A stretch of 35,693 nt of DNA from an uncultured Lachnospiraceae bacterium (GCA_944384125.1 CALWSF010000099.1:1-35693); one strand, 5' to 3'. Counted from the first letter of the stretch, positions 1 through 8,324 are shown. Numbers and translations: made by a program. The notes: generated by a model not told the origin, from the letters alone.

Positions 1-14
1 TCCTTAACTTAAAG

Positions 15-43
15 CGAGGCACAGATAAGTTATCTGTGCCTCG
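15..43. other. Strong perfect hairpin upstream of the first gene
   Basis: A perfect 13-bp inverted repeat (15-27 with 31-43) with a 3-nt loop. On the plus strand it is followed by an A-run rather than a T-run, and on the minus strand only by a short CTTTAAG. It is therefore not a textbook terminator in either direction, though it may end a gene lying left of the window. What precedes it cannot be seen. Confidence 0.5.
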
Positions 44-82
44 AAAAAACATTACCCCAACTCTTGACAAAGAGCCAAAATT

Positions 83-607
83 ATGGGCAGTGACAAAAAA
101 AGATTGCTTGTGGTAGTGGATATGCAGAAGGATTTTACAGATGGTTCTCTCGGGACGGCTGAGGCACAGGCCATAGTTCCGGCTGTGGTAAAAAAGATAC
201 AGAAGCGTTTGGAGGAAGGCTGGGAGGCTGTATTTACCCAGGATACCCATTTTGACAATTATCTTGAGACGCTGGAAGGCAGAAATCTTCCCGTTGTGCA
301 TTGTGTGAAGGGAACGCCGGGATGGGAGCTGGTGCCGGAGATTTCCTGTTTTCCGGGAAAAAGATTTGAAAAGTCCACTTTCGGAAGCACCGAGCTGGCT
401 GTTTATGCCAGAAACGGCGATTATGAGGAGATAGAGCTTGTCGGTGTATGTACAGATATCTGTGTTCTTGCCAACTCCATTCTGATTCGGACTGTGCTTC
501 CCGGAACGCAGGTAAGTGTTGATTCCGCCTGCTGTGCGGGTGTTTCCCCGGAGAGTCACAGAAATGCCCTGGAAGCCATGAAGATGTGCCAGATTACAGT
601 TGTCTGA
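83..607 (+). CDS. Nicotinamidase/isochorismatase-family cysteine hydrolase
   Basis: A 174-aa cysteine hydrolase of the isochorismatase fold, most like nicotinamidases that convert nicotinamide to nicotinate for NAD salvage. Seen in the sequence: the catalytic triad candidates Asp13 (VVDMQ), Lys97 (EKSTF) and Cys127 (GVCTDICV), and a metal-site pattern with Asp44-x-His46 (QDTHFD) and His63 (VVHC). The GTPGWEL segment that follows is common in nicotinamidases. Length is normal for the family. The start chosen keeps the VVDMQ motif; no convincing ribosome binding site precedes it. It stands alone and converges on aroA across a shared terminator. The exact amide substrate is inferred from motif resemblance; a related amidase is possible. 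Confidence 0.85.
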   Translation: MGSDKKRLLVVVDMQKDFTDGSLGTAEAQAIVPAVVKKIQKRLEEGWEAVFTQDTHFDNYLETLEGRNLPVVHCVKGTPGWELVPEISCFPGKRFEKSTFGSTELAVYARNGDYEEIELVGVCTDICVLANSILIRTVLPGTQVSVDSACCAGVSPESHRNALEAMKMCQITVV

Positions 608-624
608 TTAGCGGGAAAAAAGTA

Positions 625-660
625 ACGGATCCGGATATTTAAGCCGGATCCGTATTTTTT
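625..660. terminator. Bidirectional intrinsic terminator between the hydrolase and aroA
   Basis: A perfect 10-bp stem (ACGGATCCGG at 625-634, CCGGATCCGT at 644-653) with a 9-nt loop. T-rich tails lie on both sides (T-run 655-660 on plus; the A-run 615-621 reads as T on minus). It lies between two convergent genes and can serve both. Confidence 0.85.
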
Positions 661-661
661 A

Positions 662-1939
662 TTACCGGGTCAGAGCGGCCAGATCGCGGTAGAATCCCGG
701 GTAGGAAATATTGACGCACTCTGCATCCAGAATTTCTGTCTCTCCGTCCGCACCCATGGCGGCTACGGCAAAGGTCATGGCAATGCGGTGATCTCTGTGG
801 CTGTCAATAACGGCTCCGTGAAGAGTCCTGCCGCCGCGGATTATCATGCCGTCTTCTGTCTCTGTAACGTCTGCACCCATGGCGGAAAGGTTCTTAACCA
901 TAACGGCGATGCGGTTGGATTCCTTGACTTTAAGTTCCGCCGCGTCGCGTATGATGGTTGTCCCTTCAGCATAGCAGGCCATGGCAGCGATAACCGGAAG
1001 TTCATCAATAAGAGTTGGGATAACAGCCCCTTCTATGACGGTTCCCGTAAGCTTTCCGGAGCGGATCAGGAGATCGGCGGTGGGCTCGCCGGGGCCTTCC
1101 TTCACGTTCAGAAGGCGGATATCGGCGTTCATGTCCCGGCAGATCTTCAGAATACCGTCGCGGGTGGGATTGATGCCCACATTGCGGATCAGGATCTCGC
1201 TGTCGGGCGTGATGAGAGCGGCGGCAATGAAAAAGGCGGCAGAGGATATATCCCCGGGGATCTGAATTTTCTGTCCCTCGAGGCGTGCAGCCGGCTTTAA
1301 TATTACTTCTGTTCCTTCTGTTCGGATATCGGCGCCGAAGGAAGTCAGCATTCTCTCGCTGTGATCCCGGGAGAGATAAGGCTCAATGACCCGGGTTTCT
1401 CCATCGGCGTAGAGACCTGCCAGAAGAATGGCAGATTTTACCTGTGCAGATGCTACGGGAGAATGGTAGCAGATTCCGTGAAGGGCGCTTCCATGAATGG
1501 AGAGCGGTGCACAGCCGTTTCCCCGGACACTCTCAATTTTTGCTCCCATCATGGAGAGTGGTTCAATGATCCGCTTCATGGGCCGTTTCTGAATGGATTC
1601 ATCTCCCGTGAGAGTAACATCAAATTTCTGGGCGGACAAAATGCCCGAAATTAGCCTTGTGGTGGTGCCGCTGTTGCCGCAGTCCAGAACCTGGTCGGGA
1701 CGTGCAAGTCCGCGCATGCCCCGGCCGTGAACAAGGATGGTATCGCCTTTATCCTCTGTGACAATACCCATCTTTGAAAAGCAGGAGATGGTGGAGAGAC
1801 AGTCGGCGCCTTTAAGAAATCCGTGAATTTCTGTTGTGCCGTCTGCCAGGGCTCCCAGCATAATGCTGCGGTGGGAAATGGATTTATCGCCGGGAACGGT
1901 CAGTTCCCCCTTTAAAGAGTTGACTCTTGTAAATTTCAT
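662..1939 (-). CDS. aroA: 3-phosphoshikimate 1-carboxyvinyltransferase (EPSP synthase)
   Basis: Transfers the enolpyruvyl group of phosphoenolpyruvate to shikimate-3-phosphate, the penultimate step to chorismate. The 425-aa length fits the family. Signature parts are visible: PGDKSISHR near the N-terminus, GNSGTTTRL in the middle of the N-terminal domain, the ESIQKRPM segment, LIDELPVIA in the C-terminal half, and RDHRIAMTFAVAA near the end. I chose the ATG at 1939 because an AGAGG sits just upstream in the minus direction; a longer reading from a TTG at 1963 lacks support. It is the last gene of a minus-strand run behind tyrA (59-bp gap) and ends directly at the shared terminator. Confidence 0.96.
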   Translation of the reverse strand: MKFTRVNSLKGELTVPGDKSISHRSIMLGALADGTTEIHGFLKGADCLSTISCFSKMGIVTEDKGDTILVHGRGMRGLARPDQVLDCGNSGTTTRLISGILSAQKFDVTLTGDESIQKRPMKRIIEPLSMMGAKIESVRGNGCAPLSIHGSALHGICYHSPVASAQVKSAILLAGLYADGETRVIEPYLSRDHSERMLTSFGADIRTEGTEVILKPAARLEGQKIQIPGDISSAAFFIAAALITPDSEILIRNVGINPTRDGILKICRDMNADIRLLNVKEGPGEPTADLLIRSGKLTGTVIEGAVIPTLIDELPVIAAMACYAEGTTIIRDAAELKVKESNRIAVMVKNLSAMGADVTETEDGMIIRGGRTLHGAVIDSHRDHRIAMTFAVAAMGADGETEILDAECVNISYPGFYRDLAALTR

Positions 1940-1998
1940 AATGTACCTCTGTTTCTGAGGCAATGCCTCTTGATTGCGTGGCCGGGCCGCAGAAGCGC

Positions 1999-3096
1999 TC
2001 AGTCGGAAAACAGCGTATAGTTATAGGATTTAAGCCGTGTCCAGGCTGCCTCCATGGAAGCTTTGTCGTAAAAGCTTATTCGCAGTGCACCTTCTCCGTG
2101 CTCGCGGTTATGGTTAATTCCGATATTCTTAATACTGATTCCCTTTCCTGCCAGAATGGCGGAGATGATGGCGATTGCACCCGTCTCATCCACGATGTCA
2201 GCTGAGAATGAATAATCGGGAGCTATGGATCCCTTGGGAGTCTCCGCAAAGGAGTTCCGGTATTCCCGGGAGGATTCAAAAAGCCGGGAGACCGTATTTG
2301 CCTCTCTGTTTTTCAGGCTTGCAAGAAGCTTTTTGAGATCTTCGATATATTTTTCCAGTATGACGGAAATGTTTTCTTCATTTGTCATGCAGATTTGTTC
2401 CCACATGACGGGGGAGGAGGACGCAATTCGTGTGATATCCTTAAAGCCGCCGGCTGCCAGACGCTTCATCATCTCATCCTCCCCGTCGCAGTCGTGCACC
2501 AGATTGACCAAAGTAGAGGCGATAAGATGGGGGAGATGGCTGATGGCAGCCACAATAAAATCATGGCGTCTGTAATCGAGCACCAGCGGGATTGCGCCGA
2601 TGATCCCGGCAACCTCTGTCATCCGCTCTGTGAACGAATCCGGCGTCTTTTCTGTGGGCGTCAGAATATAGTAGGCGTTTTCCAGAAGGTGATCAGAGGA
2701 ATTTTCATATCCTGTCTTCTCGGATCCGGCCATGGGATGTCCGCCTATGAAAGAACTCTCCATACCAAGGGCGGCAACCGTCTCATGAATGGAGGTTTTG
2801 GTGCTTCCCACGTCTGTCACAATCGTTCCCTCCCGCAGGAACGGACGAATAAGTTCAAGATAGGAGGCATTGAACTCCACAGGTGTACAGAGAAAGATGA
2901 TATCACACTCCCGGAGCTTTTCATCCGGTCTGTCAAGAATAATGTCAACGATTCCTTCTTTTCTGGCCTGTTCCAGTTTGCTGCGGGTGCGCATGTATGC
3001 CATGATTTCAGTGTCCGGAGCGCCGCGCTTGAGTCCCCTTGCAATGGAGCCTCCGATGAGCCCCAGGCCGATAAAGGCAACTGTCAGATTTTTCAT
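1999..3096 (-). CDS. tyrA: Prephenate dehydrogenase with C-terminal ACT domain
   Basis: Oxidative decarboxylation of prephenate to 4-hydroxyphenylpyruvate on the way to tyrosine. The 365-aa protein starts with an NAD-binding Rossmann signature, FIGLGLIGGS (residues about 9-18). It continues with the family motifs GGHPMAGSEKTG and the helical half containing HDFIVAAISHLPH. Residues from about 290 to the end form an ACT-like domain (DYSFSADIVDETGAIAIIS onward), a common site for feedback control by tyrosine. The ATG at 3096 has a clear AGGAGG upstream. It lies between aroF and aroA in one operon, consistent with coordinated aromatic amino acid synthesis. Confidence 0.94.
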   Translation of the reverse strand: MKNLTVAFIGLGLIGGSIARGLKRGAPDTEIMAYMRTRSKLEQARKEGIVDIILDRPDEKLRECDIIFLCTPVEFNASYLELIRPFLREGTIVTDVGSTKTSIHETVAALGMESSFIGGHPMAGSEKTGYENSSDHLLENAYYILTPTEKTPDSFTERMTEVAGIIGAIPLVLDYRRHDFIVAAISHLPHLIASTLVNLVHDCDGEDEMMKRLAAGGFKDITRIASSSPVMWEQICMTNEENISVILEKYIEDLKKLLASLKNREANTVSRLFESSREYRNSFAETPKGSIAPDYSFSADIVDETGAIAIISAILAGKGISIKNIGINHNREHGEGALRISFYDKASMEAAWTRLKSYNYTLFSD

Positions 3097-3144
3097 AGTT
3101 CCTCCTTCCGGTTTATATGGCTTTACAGAGTTTCGCAGAAAGAG

Positions 3145-4158
3145 TTAAAAACTTCTTCCGGATAAAGCGGCATAGGGCTTCAGTTCCTGCATAAGCTCTT
3201 CAAACTGGTCAAAGGTCAGAGACTGAGGACCGTCGGAGAGCGCTTTTTCCGGGCAGGGATGCGTCTCGATCATCAGGCCGTCTGCGCCTGCTGCGACGGC
3301 AGCTTTTGCCAGCGGCTCCACGTATGCCCGCACGCCGGTGGCATGGCTGGGATCTACGATGACCGGCAGGTGCGTTTTCTGACGGAGTACGGGAACTGCG
3401 CTCAGATCCAGTGTGTTTCTGGTTGAAGTCTCATAGGTCCGGATTCCCCGTTCGCAGAGCACTACGTTTTCGTTGCCTTCCGACATAACATACTCGGCGG
3501 CGTTGAGCCATTCGTCAATGGTTGCGGACAGACCGCGCTTTAAAAGGATAGGAAGATTTGTTTTTCCGGCTTCTTTGAGAAGTTCAAAATTCTGCATGTT
3601 TCTTGCGCCGATCTGAAGCATGTCCACATATTTCACAGCCTCCTCAATGGCACGGGCGCTTGTGACTTCGCAGACGACGGAAAGTCCTGTGGCCTCTCTG
3701 GCTTCTTTCATGTACTTAAGACCCTCCGTCTCAAGTCCCTGGAAAGAGTAGGGGGAAGTTCTTGGCTTGTAGGCGCCGCCCCGCAGGAAAGTTGCGCCTG
3801 CTTTTTTGACGGCAAAGGCAGTTTCCATAAGCTGCTCCCGGCTTTCGATGGCGCACGGGCCCGACATAACTGTCAGAGTAGACGGTCCGATGACGGTATT
3901 CTGGAAAGAAATGCCTGTGGGATCGGGATGGAACTTGCGGTTGGCCAGCTTGTAGGATTCGGTAACGGCAACGATCTTGTCAACGCCGTCGGAGATCTCC
4001 AGATTGCTGCCTGCGAGCTTTGACTTATCGCCTACCACGCCGATGATGGTAACCTGATCGCCGTGTGACAGATGGGCGACCAGTCCGTTGGATTCAATAA
4101 TGTGTTTTATCTTCTGAACCGCTTCCTCGGAGGCGTGCGGCTTCATAATAATAATCAT
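3145..4158 (-). CDS. aroF: 3-deoxy-7-phosphoheptulonate (DAHP) synthase
   Basis: Condenses phosphoenolpyruvate and erythrose-4-phosphate, the committed step of the shikimate pathway. The 337-aa protein matches the type Ib/KDO8P-like class: a short N-terminal ferredoxin-like extension (about residues 1-75), then the barrel with [47 protein letters not shown] and VDPSHATG. The conserved Cys of GPCAIES is a metal ligand in this family. It is the first gene of the minus-strand operon, transcribed from the promoter at 4241-4269. Start ATG at 4158 follows a modest GCGAGG ribosome site. The N-terminal extension may carry allosteric control (family knowledge, not visible directly). Confidence 0.96.
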   Translation of the reverse strand: MIIIMKPHASEEAVQKIKHIIESNGLVAHLSHGDQVTIIGVVGDKSKLAGSNLEISDGVDKIVAVTESYKLANRKFHPDPTGISFQNTVIGPSTLTVMSGPCAIESREQLMETAFAVKKAGATFLRGGAYKPRTSPYSFQGLETEGLKYMKEAREATGLSVVCEVTSARAIEEAVKYVDMLQIGARNMQNFELLKEAGKTNLPILLKRGLSATIDEWLNAAEYVMSEGNENVVLCERGIRTYETSTRNTLDLSAVPVLRQKTHLPVIVDPSHATGVRAYVEPLAKAAVAAGADGLMIETHPCPEKALSDGPQSLTFDQFEELMQELKPYAALSGRSF

Positions 4159-4240
4159 AGTTAAAACGTCCTCGCTTTCCTTTTTTCAGTTGTGTGTACA
4201 CTCATTTTTATGAAATTTTATGAAAAAATTGCTATTGCCT

Positions 4241-4269
4241 ATTTTAAGCGAATCGGGATCACTTGTCAA
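4241..4269 (-). promoter_or_regulatory. Promoter of the aroF-tyrA-aroA operon
   Basis: Reading on the minus strand, TTGACA (4269-4264), a 17-bp spacer and TAAAAT (4246-4241). Near-consensus housekeeping promoter about 80 bp upstream of the aroF start. The transcript would begin near 4234. Confidence 0.8.
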
Positions 4270-4279
4270 CGATTTTTTA

Positions 4280-4302
4280 CGTTAAAGTGTTACGTTTTAA
4301 CG
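4280..4302. promoter_or_regulatory. Palindromic operator-like site upstream of the aro promoter
   Basis: A dyad CGTTAAA-N9-TTTAACG ending 11 bp upstream of the -35 box of the aroF promoter. Its right half, read on the minus strand, contains the 10-mer GTTAAAACGT, which recurs in the opposite orientation at 4160-4169 just before the aroF start. This suggests a regulator with two sites bracketing the promoter. No regulator gene is recognisable here. Confidence 0.4.
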
Positions 4303-4463
4303 CGTGTTAGTGAAAAAGCAAATCACGGGAGAATATCAGGAAAATGATGCCAATGATGGCGGAAAATGATGAGAGAATGACGGGAAGACAGCAGTAAAAA
4401 CGGTAAATGCACCTGTCTGTCGCTGAATTGTGAGATTGATTTTGTTTAAAAACGTTATTTTGC

Positions 4464-4492
4464 TTGAAAATTTTTTGGATTTCTTGTACAAT
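4464..4492 (+). promoter_or_regulatory. Promoter of the EF-G-like gene
   Basis: TTGAAA (4464-4469), 17-bp spacer, TACAAT (4487-4492), about 40 bp before the start codon. It is divergent to the aro promoter across the 373-bp intergenic region 4159-4531. Apart from these two promoters and the palindrome, I see nothing else there. Confidence 0.7.
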
Positions 4493-4531
4493 ATCAACAT
4501 GGACAAAATTTTAAGTACGGGAGGAATTCTT

Positions 4532-6628
4532 ATGAATGTGTATGGAACAAAACAGATCCGTAATGTAGTTTTACTTGGTCACGGCGGCGCCGGCAAGACG
4601 ACGGCTGCAGAGGCCCTGGCGCTGGTAACGGGAATTACCAAAAGGATGGGAAAGGTTCCGGAGGGGAACACCATCAGTGATTACGATAAAGAAGAGATAA
4701 AGAGACAGTTTTCCATTTCCACAACGCTGATTCCGCTGGAATATCAGGGAGAGGAAGGCCCTCTTAAGATAAATATTTTAGATACTCCCGGTTATTTTGA
4801 TTTTGTCGGAGAGGTAGAGGAAGCGATGAGCGTGGCCGACGCGGCCGTTATCGTGGTAAACTGCAAGGCCGGCATCGAGGTGGGTACGGAGAAGGCATGG
4901 GAGCTCTGTGAACAGTACAGTCTTCCCCGTCTGATTTTTGTTACCAACATGGATGACGATCAGGCCAGCTTCCGTGAGCTTATCCTGAAGCTGGAGAAGA
5001 GATTCGGAAGAAAGATCGCTCCGTTCCAGGTTCCGATCCGTGAGAATGAGAAGTTTGTCGGTTTTGTAAATGTGGTAAAGATGGAAGGCCGCCGCTTTAC
5101 AAACCTCAGCGATTATGAAAAATGTGATATCCCCGAGTATACCAAGAAGAATCTTGGCATTGTCCGCGACGCCCTCATCGAGGCTGTGGCGGAGACGAGC
5201 GAAGAGTATATGGAGCGCTATTTCTCAGGGGAAGAGTTTACGCAGGAGGAGATCTCCAAGGCTCTCCGCGAGCATGTGACAGAGGGAAATATTGTTCCCG
5301 TTCTTATGGGATCCGGTGTGAATGCGCAGGGCTTCAGTCATCTTCTGCAGGCGATTGACAAGTACTTCCCGTCGCCGGATAAATTTGAGTGTGTCGGCGT
5401 GGATGTATCCACGGGCGAGCGCTTTACTGCAAAATACAATGACGATGTTTCTCTGTCAGCAAGAGTATTCAAGACGGTTGTGGATCCATTCATCGGAAAA
5501 TATTCCCTCATGAAGATCTGTACCGGAACACTTCGTCCTGACAGCGTGATCTACAATGTAAACAAGGATGCAGAGGAGAAGGTTCAGAAAATATACCTGC
5601 TGCGCGGCAAGGATGTAATCGAGGTACCGGAGCTGAAGGCCGGCGATATCGGAGCTGTTGCGAAGCTTACTGTTACCCAGACCGGAGATACCATCGCAGT
5701 GCGGACAGCTCCCATCGTATACCACAAGCCGAAGATTTCCACGCCGTACACCTACATGGCATACTCCGCAAAGACAAAGGGCGATGAGGACAAGATTTCC
5801 AGTGCTCTCTCCAAGATGATGGAAGAGGATCTGACACTTAGAACTGTCAATGACGTGGAGAACCGTCAGTCACTTCTTTACGCGATCGGCGATCAGCAGC
5901 TGGATGTTGTGGTAAGCAAGCTGCAGACAAGATATAAAGTTGATATTGTTCTCAGCAAACCGAAATTTGCGTTCCGCGAGACACTGCGCAAGAAAGTTGA
6001 GGCACAGGGCAAGTACAAAAAGCAGTCCGGCGGTCACGGCCAGTACGGCGATGTCAAGATGGAATTCGAGCCCTCCGGCGATCTTGAGACGCCATACGTA
6101 TTTGAGGAGAGAGTATTCGGCGGTGCTGTTCCGAAGAATTACTTCCCGGCAGTTGAGAAAGGAATTCAGGAGTGCGTACAGAAGGGCCCGCTGGCCGGTT
6201 ATCCGGTTGTGGGACTCAAGGCAACTCTGGTGGATGGTTCCTATCATCCGGTAGATTCCTCCGAGATGGCGTTTAAGATGGCAGCGACACTGGCATTTAA
6301 AAAGGCATTTATGGAGGCAAACCCGGTTCTCCTTGAGCCGATTGCTTCTCTGAAGGTTACGGTTCCGGATAAGTATACAGGAGATGTCATGGGAGACCTC
6401 AACAGAAGAAGGGGCCGTGTTCTCGGCATGAATTCCGATCATCACGGCAAACAGATCATTGAGGCTGATATCCCGATGTCTGAGCTTTTCGGCTACAACA
6501 CGGATCTGCGTTCCATGACGGGCGGTATCGGCGAGTACTCCTATGAGTTCAGCCGCTATGAGCAGGCTCCGGGCGATGTTCAGAAGAAAGAGGTTGAGGC
6601 CAGAGCTGCTGAGGCTGAGAAGGAATAA
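4532..6628 (+). CDS. EF-G-like translation GTPase (second elongation factor G)
   Basis: A 698-aa translational GTPase of the EF-G type, acting on the ribosome. Domain order is full length: G domain with P-loop GHGGAGKTT (16-24), switch II DTPGYFD (84-90) and a G4 motif VTNMDDD (137-143); then the domain II barrel, domain III, domain IV (KQSGGHGQYGDVKMEFEPSG) and domain V (YNTDLRSMTGGIGEYSYEF). The G4 motif reads N-M-D-D where NKxD is usual, which fits the EF-G2 subgroup rather than the main fusA. There is no adjacent rpsL/rpsG/tuf, again arguing for the paralogue. ATG 4532 is preceded by GGGAGGAATT. An upstream ORF extension to 4430 covers the promoter and is rejected. Role in translocation or ribosome rescue is unresolved. 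Confidence 0.9.
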   Translation: MNVYGTKQIRNVVLLGHGGAGKTTAAEALALVTGITKRMGKVPEGNTISDYDKEEIKRQFSISTTLIPLEYQGEEGPLKINILDTPGYFDFVGEVEEAMSVADAAVIVVNCKAGIEVGTEKAWELCEQYSLPRLIFVTNMDDDQASFRELILKLEKRFGRKIAPFQVPIRENEKFVGFVNVVKMEGRRFTNLSDYEKCDIPEYTKKNLGIVRDALIEAVAETSEEYMERYFSGEEFTQEEISKALREHVTEGNIVPVLMGSGVNAQGFSHLLQAIDKYFPSPDKFECVGVDVSTGERFTAKYNDDVSLSARVFKTVVDPFIGKYSLMKICTGTLRPDSVIYNVNKDAEEKVQKIYLLRGKDVIEVPELKAGDIGAVAKLTVTQTGDTIAVRTAPIVYHKPKISTPYTYMAYSAKTKGDEDKISSALSKMMEEDLTLRTVNDVENRQSLLYAIGDQQLDVVVSKLQTRYKVDIVLSKPKFAFRETLRKKVEAQGKYKKQSGGHGQYGDVKMEFEPSGDLETPYVFEERVFGGAVPKNYFPAVEKGIQECVQKGPLAGYPVVGLKATLVDGSYHPVDSSEMAFKMAATLAFKKAFMEANPVLLEPIASLKVTVPDKYTGDVMGDLNRRRGRVLGMNSDHHGKQIIEADIPMSELFGYNTDLRSMTGGIGEYSYEFSRYEQAPGDVQKKEVEARAAEAEKE

Positions 6629-6673
6629 AGAGAGGGACGGATGCAGGACATCCGGCCGGATTATAATCAATAC

Positions 6674-6722
6674 GAATGAGGAGTGCCGCAGGATCATCTG
6701 TAAAAAAGATGGTTCTGCGGCA
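6674..6722. repeat. 49-bp hairpin repeat, copy 1 (left of the toxin-antitoxin pair)
   Basis: Identical with one mismatch (A6679/G7412) to 7407-7455, in direct orientation, 733 bp apart. It folds into a 17-bp stem (with two G-T pairs) around a 7-nt loop GTAAAAA. It lies just after the EF-G-like gene and may terminate it, although no long T-run follows. Confidence 0.85.
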
Positions 6723-6803
6723 TTCCCATTCGTTCTGCACCGGCATATTTGGGAACTGGTTCAGGTATCTGAATAAATTCATAACTGTAATGTGCCTGAT
6801 ATA

Positions 6804-6833
6804 TTGACAATGGGCATGTTTTGGCACTATAAT
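6804..6833 (+). promoter_or_regulatory. Promoter of the toxin-antitoxin operon
   Basis: TTGACA (6804-6809), 18-bp spacer, TATAAT (6828-6833), 23 bp before the antitoxin ATG. GTGCC (6792-6796) and GGCAC (6823-6827) form an imperfect dyad across the -35 region and could be the antitoxin operator. Confidence 0.85.
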
Positions 6834-6856
6834 ATAAGCAGAAGGGAAGTGATTTT

Positions 6857-7132
6857 ATGGCAGCTAAAAGTACAAATATCAAAATTGATCAGGAGATAAA
6901 GGAACAGGCACAGAAGCTTTTTGCATCTCTGGGAATGGACATGACGACTGCCGTAAATATTTTTCTGCGTCAGGCGATAAAAGAACAGGCGATTCCATTT
7001 CGAATCGGAGAGCCGGTGCCAAATGCGGAGACGCTGGAGGCACTGGAGGAAGTGAAAGAAATGAAGAAAAATCCGGAGAAATACAGGGGATATACCGACG
7101 TAGATGAGATGATGAAGGAGCTTCTTGCATAA
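6857..7132 (+). CDS. RelB/DinJ-family antitoxin
   Basis: A 91-aa antitoxin of the RelB/DinJ family. The first 45 residues (KSTNIKIDQEIKEQAQKLFASLGMDMTTAVNIFLRQAI) form the ribbon-helix-helix DNA-binding unit typical of DinJ. The acidic, flexible C-terminal half would wrap the toxin. Start ATG 6857 follows GAAGGGAAG. Its TAA stop overlaps the toxin ATG by one base (TAATG), indicating translational coupling. DinJ-type antitoxins repress their own promoter, and a GTGCC/GGCAC dyad overlaps the promoter here. The pair is bracketed by two copies of a 49-bp hairpin repeat. Confidence 0.92.
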   Translation: MAAKSTNIKIDQEIKEQAQKLFASLGMDMTTAVNIFLRQAIKEQAIPFRIGEPVPNAETLEALEEVKEMKKNPEKYRGYTDVDEMMKELLA

Positions 7133-7404
7133 TGTATGAAATTAAACCGACCAGGCGGTTCCAGAAGGATTTAAAACGGATACAGAAGCGAGGATATGAT
7201 TTGGAACTGCTGACGGGTGTTATTAAAAGTCTTGCATCCGGGGAGACACTGGCAGCAAAATACAAAGATCATGCGCTGAGCGGCAGCTTTTCCGGCTGCC
7301 GTGAGTGTCATATTACTCCTGATTGGTTATTGATTTATGAGGTAGACGGGACAGAGTTGATTTTATATCTGACCAGGACCGGGACTCACAGCGATTTGTT
7401 TTGA
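7132..7404 (+). CDS. YafQ-family mRNA-interferase toxin
   Basis: A 90-aa toxin of the YafQ/RelE superfamily that, in characterised members, cuts mRNA on the ribosome. Visible: an N-terminal basic helix (RRFQKDLKRIQKRG), the central Leu-Gly region ending in DHALSGSFSGCRECHITPDWLLIYE, and the C-terminal RTGTHSDLF. His in ECHITPDW and His in GTHSDLF match the conserved catalytic positions of YafQ. Length is normal and the gene looks intact. It is coupled to the DinJ-like antitoxin by a 1-base overlap. Activity is inferred from family. Confidence 0.92.
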   Translation: MYEIKPTRRFQKDLKRIQKRGYDLELLTGVIKSLASGETLAAKYKDHALSGSFSGCRECHITPDWLLIYEVDGTELILYLTRTGTHSDLF

Positions 7405-7406
7405 GA

Positions 7407-7455
7407 GAATGGGGAGTGCCGCAGGATCATCTGTAAAAAAGATGGTTCTGCGGCA
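7407..7455. repeat. 49-bp hairpin repeat, copy 2 (right of the toxin-antitoxin pair)
   Basis: Direct repeat of 6674-6722, beginning 2 bp after the toxin stop codon. It has the same 17-bp stem and GTAAAAA loop, and is followed by GTTTTCT. It probably terminates the toxin transcript. The two copies make the TA pair look like a cassette. Confidence 0.85.
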
Positions 7456-7620
7456 CTGTTTTCTGTATGTTTCATGCGCAGAATGACGAAAAAAAAAAGT
7501 CCTTACGAAGAGGTACTTAAAAGTAGTATGCTTATTATGATAGGAAAAGTGCAGGCTGATCAGTCAGATAAGATAGAGTTTTAAATAAAATGATTTCTGT
7601 GGGTATAAGGAGGAAGAAAA

Positions 7621-8115
7621 ATGGCGGAAGATCGGTATGTGGTTCACTGGAGCGGGAAAGTATGCCGTGTGGAGGAAACGGCAGAGCTTAATTTAACGGG
7701 GGAGAGGAGAACTTATTATATTCTGGCTCCGGTCCGCAATCATTCGGAGAAAATATACGTGCCGGTTGACAGGGAAGAAGAGATGCTCCGTCCGGTTATG
7801 ACCTGCCGGGAAGCCAGAGAACTGCTCGATCATCTCAGAGATATCGAACCGCTTGTCATTCACGATGAAAAACAGAGGGCGCAGGAGTACAAAGAAGCGT
7901 TTTACTCCCGGAATTATGTTGATCTGGTCCGGATTGCAAAGGAGCTTTATCAGCGGCGGGAAAAACGGGTGCGTGCCGGAAAGACGCTTCCAGGACGGGA
8001 TGCACAGATGATGGAGCTGGTGGAGAAAACCTTTGAGGAGGAGCTGGCTGTGGCTCTCGGTGTGGATCAGGAGAAAGTGAAAGAGATTATTGCCGGGGCC
8101 GTGGGCCAGTCATGA
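7621..8115 (+). CDS. CarD-like transcriptional regulator
   Basis: A 164-aa protein resembling the CarD/CdnL/TRCF-RID family, whose N-terminal Tudor-like domain binds the RNA polymerase beta subunit and stabilises open promoter complexes. Seen: an N-terminal barrel-like part (DRYVVHWSGKVCRVEE ... YYILAPV ... EKIYVPVDREEEMLRPVM, residues 4-60), then a helical C-terminal domain with basic stretches (YQRREKRVRAGKTLPGRDAQMMELVEKTFEEELAVALG) like the DNA-contacting helices of CarD. The gene has a strong AAGGAGG ribosome site and is followed by an intrinsic terminator at 8165, so it is monocistronic. Its targets are unknown. Confidence 0.8.
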   Translation: MAEDRYVVHWSGKVCRVEETAELNLTGERRTYYILAPVRNHSEKIYVPVDREEEMLRPVMTCREARELLDHLRDIEPLVIHDEKQRAQEYKEAFYSRNYVDLVRIAKELYQRREKRVRAGKTLPGRDAQMMELVEKTFEEELAVALGVDQEKVKEIIAGAVGQS

Positions 8116-8164
8116 ATCCGGCGGATCAGACGGAATATACATAAAACCGAAGAAGAAAATAATG

Positions 8165-8199
8165 ATGCGCTGACCGGAAAAACGGCCGGCGCATTTTTT
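8165..8199 (+). terminator. Terminator after the CarD-like gene
   Basis: Stem formed by ATGCGCTGACCG (8165-8176) and CGGCCGGCGCAT (8182-8193), with one mismatch and one G-T pair, followed by a T-run to 8199. The rest of the 353-bp gap 8116-8468 holds the extended -10 promoter at 8316 and a GC-rich leader. Confidence 0.8.
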
Positions 8200-8315
8200 G
8201 AGCGCAGCGGGTCCTGAACTGCAGGTTCTGGATAAAAAGCGGGTGCGCACAGTAAAAAAATAAACAAAAAAACAGAAAAATAAAGTCTGTTTTTTAACAA
8301 TACTTCCATAAGATG

Positions 8316-8324
8316 TGGTATACT
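8316..8324 (+). promoter_or_regulatory. Extended -10 promoter for the hydrogenase-like operon
   Basis: TG-G-TATACT (8316-8324), an extended -10 element, with a weak TTAACA about 19 bp upstream. It would give a leader of about 140 nt before the start codon at 8469. Confidence 0.5.

Noticed and set aside
15-43. Terminator for an upstream gene
   Set aside because: The hairpin is perfect but lacks a T-run on either strand, so I list it only as a hairpin.
2395-3165. 256-codon plus-strand frame across tyrA
   Set aside because: Overlaps tyrA on the opposite strand and has low-complexity, non-family sequence.
4159-4240. Riboswitch, T-box or leader peptide before aroF
   Set aside because: The leader is only about 75 nt with no terminator stem or run of aromatic codons that I can see.
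4430-4531. N-terminal extension of the EF-G-like protein
   Set aside because: It runs through the promoter (TTGAAA-N17-TACAAT) and the ribosome site; the ATG at 4532 matches the family start.
5870-6697. 275-codon open frame on the minus strand inside the EF-G-like gene
   Set aside because: It is antisense to an intact, well-conserved gene and has no family features or ribosome site; a codon-bias shadow.
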